From positions 62,001 to 126,000 of the forward strand of contig NZ_QOHH01000012.1 of the NCBI RefSeq assembly GCF_003319105.1: a stretch of 64,000 nt of DNA. Direction: 5' to 3'. The translations under genes and the position numbers were made by a program. The DNA is from Blastococcus sp. TF02-09 (GTDB lineage Bacteria; Actinomycetota; Actinomycetes; Mycobacteriales; Geodermatophilaceae). The notes under the pieces are model-generated. The model saw only the letters and a program-made list of their open reading frames with translations. It was not told the origin of the DNA and did not search any database. This document shows positions 57,981 to 64,000 of the stretch, piece after piece. Each line of letters opens with the position of its first letter. Position 1 is the stretch's first letter.

Positions 57981-58924
57981 CCGCGCTGTCCGAGCGCTTC
58001 ACCAGCGCCCGCCAGGAGGGCCGGACCGGTGGCCGCGCCGCCGCCGTCCGGGCCCGGGTGCTCGCCTACGTCGGGCTCACCAAGCCGCGCATCATCGAGC
58101 TGCTGCTCGTCACCACGGTGCCGGCGATGATGCTGGCCGCCCGCGGCTGGCCCTCGTTCTCGCTGCTGGCCGCCACCCTGGTCGGTGGCACGCTCGCCGC
58201 CGGCGCCGCGAACGTCTTCAACTGCTACTTCGACCGCGACATCGACCGGCTGATGCAGCGCACCCAGAAGCGGCCGCTGGTCACCGGCGAGGTCAGCCCG
58301 CGGGCCGCGCTGGTCTTCGGCTGCGTCCTGACGGTCGGCTCGATCGCGCTGCTCGCCGTCACCACCACGCTGCTGGCCGCGGCGCTCGCGGCGGCGGCAA
58401 TCTTTTATTACGCGGTGCTCTACACGATGGTGTTCAAGCGGCACACCCGCCGCAGCACCGAGTGGGGCGGGGTGCCGGGCGCGGCGCCGGTGCTCATCGG
58501 CTGGGCCGCCGTCACCGGTTCGCTGGACTGGCCCGCCGTCGTCGTCTTCGCCGTCGTCTTCTGCTGGCAGATGCCGCACTTCTGGGCGCTGGCCCTGCGG
58601 TTCCGGGAGGACTACGCGCGCGCCGACGTCCCGATGCTGCCGGTGGTCACCACGGCGCTGTCGGTGGGCCGGCAGGCCGTCGCGTGGGCCTGGGCGACCG
58701 TCGCGGTCTCGCTGCTGCTCTGGCCCGTGGCGACCGGCTACGGCATCGGCCTCGGCTACACGGTGCCCGCGGTGCTGCTGGGCGGCTGGTTCGTCGTGGA
58801 GGCCCACCGCCTGCTCGGCCGCATCAGGCGCGGCGGCGACATGAAGCCCATGCAGCTGTTCCACGTCTCGATCTCGTACCTGGCGCTGCTGATGGTCGCG
58901 ATCGTCGTCGACGCCATCGTGTGA
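57977..58924 (+). CDS. ctaB: Protoheme IX farnesyltransferase (heme O synthase)
   Basis: A 315-residue UbiA-type membrane prenyltransferase that attaches a farnesyl group to heme B, giving heme O for cytochrome oxidase. About nine membrane segments. The prenyl-diphosphate site is NVFNCYFDRDIDRLMQRTQK near residues 82-101; GLTKPRIIELLLVTTVP near 33 and YTMVFKRHTRRSTEWG near 148 are also typical, and CWQMPHFWALALRFREDY fits CtaB. The GTG start gives the family N-terminus. Its TGA overlaps the next small gene. Confidence 0.96.
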   Translation: MTALSERFTSARQEGRTGGRAAAVRARVLAYVGLTKPRIIELLLVTTVPAMMLAARGWPSFSLLAATLVGGTLAAGAANVFNCYFDRDIDRLMQRTQKRPLVTGEVSPRAALVFGCVLTVGSIALLAVTTTLLAAALAAAAIFYYAVLYTMVFKRHTRRSTEWGGVPGAAPVLIGWAAVTGSLDWPAVVVFAVVFCWQMPHFWALALRFREDYARADVPMLPVVTTALSVGRQAVAWAWATVAVSLLLWPVATGYGIGLGYTVPAVLLGGWFVVEAHRLLGRIRRGGDMKPMQLFHVSISYLALLMVAIVVDAIV

Positions 58925-59205
58925 GGCGGGACCTCGCCAACGCCCGGATGGGGCAGTTCGTCGGGCCCGACTGGCAGACCTACTCCCTCGTCGTGCCCCG
59001 CCTCGAGGCGGGCGAGGTCGAGTCGCTGATCGAGGCCGGCTGGCCCGTGCTCACCTATCTCGTCGGCGGGCGGCTGGTCTGGCACGACGAGGAGGACTCC
59101 TGGCCCGCGTGGGCTGACGCGCGCACCGCGAAGGAGACGGTGACCGCGGGCCGCTGGGAGTCACCCGACGGATCGCTCGCCGTCGTCCTCGTCTTCCACG
59201 GGTGA
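58921..59205 (+). CDS. Small hypothetical protein coupled to ctaB
   Basis: 94 residues from a GTG that overlaps the ctaB stop as GTGA; an in-frame ATG at 58948 is a possible shorter start. Sequence includes MGQFVGPDWQTYSLVVPRLE, ESLIEAGWPVLTYLVGGRLVW and a Trp-rich DEEDSWPAWADA. No known domain and no membrane segment. Composition fits coding. Coupling hints at a role near heme or oxidase assembly, but this is only position. Confidence 0.65.
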   Translation: MRRDLANARMGQFVGPDWQTYSLVVPRLEAGEVESLIEAGWPVLTYLVGGRLVWHDEEDSWPAWADARTAKETVTAGRWESPDGSLAVVLVFHG

Positions 59206-59219
59206 CGCCGGGTTCCGTG

Positions 59220-59278
59220 AGCGGTGTCCCTGAACCGGACATTCGACGCCTGGAAATGTCCGTCTGAGGGACATCGCT
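59220..59278. terminator. Bidirectional hairpin between convergent ctaB unit and ctaA
   Basis: 24-base arms (59220-59243 and 59255-59278) match at 20 positions around an 11-base loop. It fills the convergent gap, 15 bases past one stop and 4 bases before the other, as expected of a shared terminator. Confidence 0.7.
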
Positions 59279-59281
59279 GCG

Positions 59282-60229
59282 TCAGCGGGAGGCGGCGGCC
59301 TCGGGCGTCGACGGGGCGGTCAGCGGGAGGTCCGACGCCGGGCCGCGGACCGACCAGACCAGCCGCGCCGTGTACGCCGTGACGAGCACCGCGCCCAGCA
59401 TGTGCAGCAGCACCAGGGCGATGGGCAGGTCGGTGAAGTACTGCACGTAGCCGACGACGCCCTGCGCCAGCTGCACGACCAGCAGGTCGCGCGCCGCCCG
59501 GCGGACGCGGTCGGGGGAGTCGGTGGCGTACAGCGCGACCAGCAGGGCCACGGTCAGCCCGATGAGCAGGAAGACGACGTCGGCGTGCAGCTGGCTGATC
59601 AGCTCGGTGTCCACGCCGATCCGGTCACCGGTGGGGACGTCGGCCTCGTCGACGTCGCCGCTGTGCGGGCCGCTGCCGGTGACGATCGTGCCGAGCACGA
59701 GCACCGCCGCCGTCGCCGCGGCGATGCCCCAGGTGAGCAGCACGAAGGGCCGGCGCAGCAGGGGTGCCCCGACGCCGGGCTCGCGCGACCGCAGCCACAG
59801 GGTGGTGGCCAGCGCGACCAGCACCGCGGAGACGAGGAAGTGCGCGGCGACGGTCCACGGGTTGAGCCCGGTCAGCACGGTGACGCCGCCGAGCAGTGCC
59901 TGGGCCGGGATGCCGATGAACGTCAGGGCGGCCAGCCGGCGCAGGTCGCGCCGCGACGAGCGCCAGACGGCGACGACGGTGGCGATGGCGACGGCGGCGA
60001 GCACGAAGGTCAGCAGCCGGTTGCCGAACTCGATGACGCCGTGCCCGGCCAGCTCCGGCGTCGTGGTGAAGCTCTCCGAGGTGCAGCGCGGCCAGGTCGG
60101 GCAGCCCAGCCCGGAGCCGGTCAGCCGCACGGCTCCGCCGGTGACGACGATCAGCCCGTTGGCGACGGCGTTGGCCAGCGAGAGGCGCGAGATGGTCGCG
60201 GGGGAGAAGGAGCGGGGCAGGACCGGCAC
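59282..60229 (-). CDS. ctaA: Heme A synthase
   Basis: A 315-residue membrane oxidase that converts heme O to heme A. Eight membrane segments; the four heme-ligand histidines are in GHGVIEFGNRLLT, VAAHFLVSA, QLHADVVFLL and LLHMLGAVLV; the paired cysteines of the extracellular loop are in GLGCPTWPRC. The GTG at 60229 is preferred because a TAGCAT box (60237-60242, minus strand) is 7 bases upstream (leaderless); a GTG at 60250 is in frame but sits upstream of that box. It is opposite to ctaB, sharing a terminator. Confidence 0.95.
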   Translation of the reverse strand: MPVLPRSFSPATISRLSLANAVANGLIVVTGGAVRLTGSGLGCPTWPRCTSESFTTTPELAGHGVIEFGNRLLTFVLAAVAIATVVAVWRSSRRDLRRLAALTFIGIPAQALLGGVTVLTGLNPWTVAAHFLVSAVLVALATTLWLRSREPGVGAPLLRRPFVLLTWGIAAATAAVLVLGTIVTGSGPHSGDVDEADVPTGDRIGVDTELISQLHADVVFLLIGLTVALLVALYATDSPDRVRRAARDLLVVQLAQGVVGYVQYFTDLPIALVLLHMLGAVLVTAYTARLVWSVRGPASDLPLTAPSTPEAAASR

Positions 60230-60282
60230 GCCTCCGATGCTAGAAGGCACCGGTCCGACGTGAGTCTGCTCACGTCTGCGGC

Positions 60283-60340
60283 GGCCCTCCTGCAGGGGCC
60301 CGCCGCACGCGTGCGAGTGGTGGGGGGCAGGAGGGCCCTT
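60283..60340 (+). repeat. 58-bp dispersed element, copy D
   Basis: Full-length copy in the ctaA-sufR divergent gap: GGCCCTCCTGCAGGG, CCCG, GTGCGAG, GGTGGGGGGC and AGGGCCCTT. The centre GAGCTC is replaced by ACGCGT, also a palindrome, so the dyad is kept while the bases change. It lies about 50 bases upstream of sufR. Confidence 0.75.
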
Positions 60341-60381
60341 CAGTTAGGTTCACCTTGCTTGCAGGGCCCCCGATTTAGGAC

Positions 60382-60391
60382 ACACTCGTGT
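60382..60391 (+). promoter_or_regulatory. Candidate SufR operator before sufR
   Basis: ACAC-TC-GTGT dyad ending just before the GTG start of sufR. Mycobacterial SufR binds ACACT/TGTGA-type inverted repeats upstream of its own operon, so autoregulation is plausible. The match is short. Confidence 0.35.
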
Positions 60392-60392
60392 T

Positions 60393-61196
60393 GTGGAAAA
60401 CGCCGTGGCACCCCCGCGCTCGTCGGCTCCGGCCGACGACGGGCGTACCCGCGACCGCGTCAGCGCCCTGCTCCTCGAGCACGGGCCGCAGACCGCCGCC
60501 GAGCTCGCCACGCGGCTGGGCATCTCGCCGGCCGCCGTCCGCCGGCACCTGGACTCCCTCGTCGCCGCCGGCCGCATCGAGGAGCGCGTCGCCCGCGAGC
60601 CGCAGCGCGGCCGGGGCCGCCCGGCCCGGCGGTTCCACCTCACCGACGCCGGCCGCTCCGCCTTCCCGCACGCCTACGACGACCTCGCGCTGACCGCGCT
60701 CCGGTACGTCGCCGCCGCCGGTGGTCCGGACGCGGTCCGGGCGGTGGCCGAGCAGCAGCTCGCCGGGCTCGAGGCGCGCGCGTCCAGCGCCGTCGAGAGC
60801 GCCGTGCGGTTGGCCGGGGGAGCGCCGGTGGACCGGGCCCAGGCCCTGGCCGCCGCGCTCACGGCCGAGGGCTACGCTGCCACGGCCTCGGCGATCTCCG
60901 GCGGGGGGCAGCTCTGCCAGCACCACTGCCCGGTGGCGCACGTGGCCGCGGAGTTCCCCCAGCTGTGCGAGGCCGAGACCGCGGTGATCGGCCGGCTCGT
61001 GGGCAGCCACGTGCAACGGCTGGCCACGATCGCCCACGGTGACGGGATCTGCACCACACACCTCCCAGGGCCGCTGCGTCCGGGGAACAGAACGGCCCCC
61101 GCACGCCCTGTACGACGTGAGCCCGCAGCGCCCGATCGCGCGCGCACGAGGACCAGCACCACCCCCACGAACGACCGGGAGAGGACGCCCGCATGA
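60393..61196 (+). CDS. sufR: Iron-sulfur cluster-sensing repressor SufR
   Basis: A 267-residue ArsR/DeoR-like regulator of the Suf operon. The winged helix lies at residues 20-80 ([39 protein letters not shown]). The C-terminal Cys cluster [20 protein letters not shown], near residues 174-193, with a later Cys in GDGICTTHL, binds a [4Fe-4S] cluster. When the cluster is lost it should derepress sufBD. A C-terminal extension of about 40 Arg/Pro-rich residues follows. Its stop overlaps the sufB start as ATGA. Confidence 0.94.
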   Translation: MENAVAPPRSSAPADDGRTRDRVSALLLEHGPQTAAELATRLGISPAAVRRHLDSLVAAGRIEERVAREPQRGRGRPARRFHLTDAGRSAFPHAYDDLALTALRYVAAAGGPDAVRAVAEQQLAGLEARASSAVESAVRLAGGAPVDRAQALAAALTAEGYAATASAISGGGQLCQHHCPVAHVAAEFPQLCEAETAVIGRLVGSHVQRLATIAHGDGICTTHLPGPLRPGNRTAPARPVRREPAAPDRARTRTSTTPTNDRERTPA

Positions 61197-62629
61197 CCAG
61201 CACCCAGCAGCCGGCCGCGCCGCTGACGCAGGACGAGCAGATCGAGCAGCTCGGCCGCTACGAGTACGGCTGGGCCGACGCCGACGTCGCGGGTGCCTCC
61301 GCCCGCCGCGGGCTCTCCGAGGACGTCGTCCGCGACATCTCGGCCCGCAAGAGCGAGCCCGAGTGGATGCTCGAGCGCCGGCTCAAGGCGCTCAAGCTCT
61401 TCGACCGGAAGCCCATGCCCGACTGGGGCTCGGACCTCTCCGGCATCGACTTCCAGAACATCAAGTACTTCGTGCGCTCCACCGAGAAGCAGGCGACGTC
61501 CTGGGAGGAGCTGCCCGAGGACATCAAGAACACCTACGACAAGCTGGGCATCCCGGAGGCCGAGAAGCAGCGGCTGGTCGCCGGTGTCGCCGCCCAGTAC
61601 GAGTCCGAGGTCGTCTACCACCAGATCCGCGAGGACCTGGAGGAGCAGGGGGTGATCTTCCTCGACACGGACACCGCCCTCAAGGAGCACCCGGAGATCT
61701 TCCAGGAGTACTTCGGCTCGGTGATCCCCTCGGGCGACAACAAGTTCGCCGCGCTGAACACCGCCGTGTGGTCGGGTGGCTCGTTCATCTACGTGCCGCC
61801 GGGCGTGCACGTCGAGATCCCGCTGCAGGCCTACTTCCGGATCAACACCGAGAACATGGGCCAGTTCGAGCGGACGCTGATCATCGTCGACGAGGGCGCC
61901 TACGTGCACTACGTCGAGGGCTGCACCGCGCCGATCTACAAGAGCGACTCGCTGCACTCCGCGGTCGTCGAGATCATCGTCAAGAAGAACGCGCGCTGCC
62001 GGTACACGACCATCCAGAACTGGTCGAACAACGTCTACAACCTGGTCACCAAGCGGGCCGTGGCCCACGAGGGCGCGACCATGGAGTGGGTCGACGGCAA
62101 CCTCGGCTCCAAGGTGACGATGAAGTACCCGGCCGTCTGGATGACCGGCGAGCACGCCAAGGGCGAGGTCCTCTCCATCGCCTTCGCGGGCGAGGGCCAG
62201 CACCAGGACGCCGGCGCCAAGATGGTGCACGCCGCGCCGCACACCTCCTCGACGATCGTCTCGAAGTCGGTGGCCCGTGGCGGTGGCCGCACCTCCTACC
62301 GCGGTCTCGTGCAGGTCGACGAGGGCGCCTACGGCTCCAAGTCCACCGTCAAGTGCGACGCCCTGCTGGTCGACACGATCAGCCGGTCGGACACCTACCC
62401 CTACGTCGACGTCCGCGAGGACGACGTCTCCATGGGTCACGAGGCGACCGTCTCCCGGGTCAGCGACGACCAGCTCTTCTACCTCATGAGCCGCGGCCTC
62501 TCCGAGGACGAGGCCATGGCGATGGTGGTGCGCGGGTTCGTCGAGCCGATCGCCCGCGAGCTGCCCATGGAGTACGCCCTCGAGCTCAACCGGCTCATCG
62601 AGCTGCAGATGGAAGGTGCCGTCGGCTGA
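61193..62629 (+). CDS. sufB: Fe-S cluster assembly scaffold SufB
   Basis: A 478-residue scaffold subunit of the SufBCD complex, which builds Fe-S clusters from cysteine sulfur. Family motifs: [20 protein letters not shown] near residues 24-43, [19 protein letters not shown] near 200, [14 protein letters not shown] with the conserved Cys, [12 protein letters not shown] [19 protein letters not shown], and [20 protein letters not shown]. No intein is inserted, unlike mycobacterial SufB. ATG overlaps the sufR stop. Confidence 0.97.
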   Translation: MTSTQQPAAPLTQDEQIEQLGRYEYGWADADVAGASARRGLSEDVVRDISARKSEPEWMLERRLKALKLFDRKPMPDWGSDLSGIDFQNIKYFVRSTEKQATSWEELPEDIKNTYDKLGIPEAEKQRLVAGVAAQYESEVVYHQIREDLEEQGVIFLDTDTALKEHPEIFQEYFGSVIPSGDNKFAALNTAVWSGGSFIYVPPGVHVEIPLQAYFRINTENMGQFERTLIIVDEGAYVHYVEGCTAPIYKSDSLHSAVVEIIVKKNARCRYTTIQNWSNNVYNLVTKRAVAHEGATMEWVDGNLGSKVTMKYPAVWMTGEHAKGEVLSIAFAGEGQHQDAGAKMVHAAPHTSSTIVSKSVARGGGRTSYRGLVQVDEGAYGSKSTVKCDALLVDTISRSDTYPYVDVREDDVSMGHEATVSRVSDDQLFYLMSRGLSEDEAMAMVVRGFVEPIARELPMEYALELNRLIELQMEGAVG

Positions 62630-63936
62630 TGACCGACCCGAACACCGATCTCACCACCCAGTCGAGCACCCTCGCCTCGGAGCTCTTCGCTCCGGGCGTG
62701 GGCGCGCAGGCCGGTCCGCCGACCACCCCGGCGCCCGACACCGGTTCCGCCGGTGACGTGACCCCGGGCGCGCACTCGCACGGCGGCCCCACCCCGACCG
62801 GCTCGCCGGCGGAGCGGTTCACCTCCACCGACCCGGACGCCTTCGGCGTGCCCACCGGCCGGGAGGAGACGTGGCGCTTCACGCCGATGCGGCGCATCCG
62901 TCCGTTGCTGGACGGCGCCGACTCGGACGCCACGCTCAGCTGGACCACCGACCTCCCCGAGGGCGTCGAGCTCACCCGCGTGGACGCCGGTGACCCGCTG
63001 GTCAAGGGCCTGCCCGAGCCGGTCGACCGGCTGGCCGCCCTCACCCGTCAGCGGGCCCGGGGAGCCGACGTCGTCCGCATCGCAGGCGAGGCGCAGCTGG
63101 ACCGACCGGTCACCCTCGGCCTGGCCGGCACCGGTGGCGAGGACGTCGTCTGGGGCCAGCTGGTCGTCGAGGTCGGCGCGTTCGCCAAGGCGACCGTCGT
63201 GCTCGACCACACCGGCCTGGCCACGTACTCCGGTGGCGTGACCGTGATCGTCGGCGACGGCGCGCAGGTCACCCTCGTCTCGGTGCAGGACTGGGCGCCC
63301 GGCGCGGTGCACGGCGGCCAGTACGACGCCGTCGTCGGCCGGGACGCCTCGTTCACCCAGGTCGTGGCCACCCTCGGCGGCGACCTGGTGCGGCTGGTCA
63401 GCAACGTGCAGTACGCCGGTCCCGGCGGCCGCGCGGAGCTCTTCGGCGTGTACTTCTCCGACGAGACGCAGCACCAGGAGCACCGGCTCTGGGTCGACCA
63501 CGCCGTCCCGAACTGCGTCAGCAACGTGCTTTACAAGGGTGCGCTGCAGGGTGAGGGTGCGCGCACGGTCTGGATCGGCGACGTCCGCATCCGGCCGGCC
63601 GCCACCGGCACCGAGACCTACGAGCTCAACCGGAACCTGGTGCTCACCGACGGGGCCCGCGCCGACTCGGTGCCGAACCTGGAGATCGAGACCGGCGAGA
63701 TCGTCGGCGCCGGCCACGCCAGCGCCACCGGCCGGTTCGACGACGAGCAGCTGTTCTACCTCTGCTCGCGCGGCATCGACGCCGAGACCGCCCGCCGGCT
63801 GGTCGTCCGCGGCTTCTTCGCCGACGTCGTCCAGCGGATCGGCGTCGACGCGCTGCAGGACCGCCTGATGAGCACCATCGAGGCCCGCCTCGGCGCCCTG
63901 CCCGGTCTGGACGAGCAGCCGGTCGAGGTCTCCTGA
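62629..63936 (+). CDS. sufD: Fe-S cluster assembly protein SufD
   Basis: A 435-residue partner of SufB in the SufBCD complex. The N-terminal 70 residues are a Pro/Gly/His-rich extension (PGAHSHGGPTPTGSPAERF), then REETWRFTPMRRIRPLL, the beta-helix core (LVSNVQYAGPGGRAELFGVY, HRLWVDHAVPNCVSNVLYKG) and the C-terminal AGHASATGRFDDEQLFYLCS with the conserved His. Its ATG overlaps the sufB stop by one base (TGATG). Confidence 0.95.
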   Translation: MTDPNTDLTTQSSTLASELFAPGVGAQAGPPTTPAPDTGSAGDVTPGAHSHGGPTPTGSPAERFTSTDPDAFGVPTGREETWRFTPMRRIRPLLDGADSDATLSWTTDLPEGVELTRVDAGDPLVKGLPEPVDRLAALTRQRARGADVVRIAGEAQLDRPVTLGLAGTGGEDVVWGQLVVEVGAFAKATVVLDHTGLATYSGGVTVIVGDGAQVTLVSVQDWAPGAVHGGQYDAVVGRDASFTQVVATLGGDLVRLVSNVQYAGPGGRAELFGVYFSDETQHQEHRLWVDHAVPNCVSNVLYKGALQGEGARTVWIGDVRIRPAATGTETYELNRNLVLTDGARADSVPNLEIETGEIVGAGHASATGRFDDEQLFYLCSRGIDAETARRLVVRGFFADVVQRIGVDALQDRLMSTIEARLGALPGLDEQPVEVS

Positions 63937-63938
63937 CC

Positions 63939-64000
63939 ATGGCCTTCGAACGGGTCTGCGCACTGTCCGAGGTCCCCGAGAACGGCGCCCTGCGCGTCGA
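63939..64000 (+). CDS. Rieske-type ferredoxin, N-terminal fragment (gene runs off the right edge)
   Basis: An ATG 2 bases after the sufD stop opens a frame that stays open to the window end: MAFERVCALSEVPENGALRV. This matches the start of the small non-heme oxygenase-type Rieske ferredoxins that sit between sufD and sufC in actinobacteria. Only about 20 residues are seen, so the Rieske Cys/His motifs are not visible. Confidence 0.7.
   Translation, partial: MAFERVCALSEVPENGALRV

Noticed and set aside
60344..60357. AGGTTCACCT dyad upstream of sufR, reminiscent of a DtxR/IdeR iron box
   Set aside because: Only one half of the 19-bp iron box fits; spacing and the second half do not match.

Overview
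The window is very GC-rich DNA with strong G/C third-position codon use, frequent GTG starts, and many genes that begin 6-8 bases after a TANNNT box (leaderless transcription). The gene content is actinobacterial: RbpA, OpcA, WhiA, a SufR-SufB-SufD operon, an Rpf-like transglycosylase under a c-di-AMP riboswitch, and the order uvrC-rapZ-yvcK-whiA-gap-pgk-tpiA-secG. A flagellin tail at the left edge and several protein details suggest a motile, stress-tolerant actinobacterium of the Geodermatophilaceae type. That family assignment is an inference. I see no tRNA, rRNA, CRISPR array, prophage or insertion sequence.

Layout. 1-7.3 kb: end of a flagellin gene, PEP carboxylase, then on the minus strand an ATP-dependent ligase (LigC type), a secreted tripeptidyl-peptidase-like lipoprotein and a stand-alone LigD-type polymerase/primase domain. 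7.3-18.1 kb (minus strand): trehalose synthesis from glycogen (treX-treY operon and a treZ-reductase-Nudix operon), with an Rpf/LysM protein behind a c-di-AMP riboswitch, a methyltransferase and a MOSC protein between them. 18.5-26.3 kb (plus): uvrB, an alpha/beta hydrolase, two TerC-family membrane proteins each behind its own yybP-ykoY (Mn2+) riboswitch, and an MFS transporter. 26.3-36.2 kb: S9 peptidase, small acidic protein, MBL hydrolase, amidase, uvrA, a short-chain dehydrogenase and small hypothetical genes. 36.3-49 kb (plus): uvrC-rapZ-yvcK-whiA, a membrane diguanylate cyclase, gap-pgk-tpiA, a solute-binding protein, secG and rbpA. 49-57.7 kb (minus): pentose-phosphate operon tkt-tal-pgi-zwf-opcA-pgl. 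57.9-64 kb: heme A synthesis (ctaB, and ctaA opposite), then sufR-sufB-sufD and the start of a Rieske-type ferredoxin.

The genes make a coherent core: carbon flow (PPC, glycolysis, pentose phosphate, glycogen-to-trehalose), all three UvrABC repair proteins plus end-joining enzymes, metal and redox handling (TerC, Suf) and cell-envelope growth signals (Rpf, WhiA, RapZ, YvcK).

The most unusual structure is not protein-coding. A dispersed element of exactly 58 bp occurs in four full copies and one truncated copy, three loci being intergenic and one copy being read in frame inside the amidase gene. A second family of intergenic hairpins (13.6 and 28.3 kb) shares a conserved stem of the form GGTGCGCNGATGCGTC with unrelated centres. 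The treX leader is long and strongly structured. The ctaB gene is preceded by a 14-codon reading frame with a Cys-Cys pair that overlaps the ctaB start.
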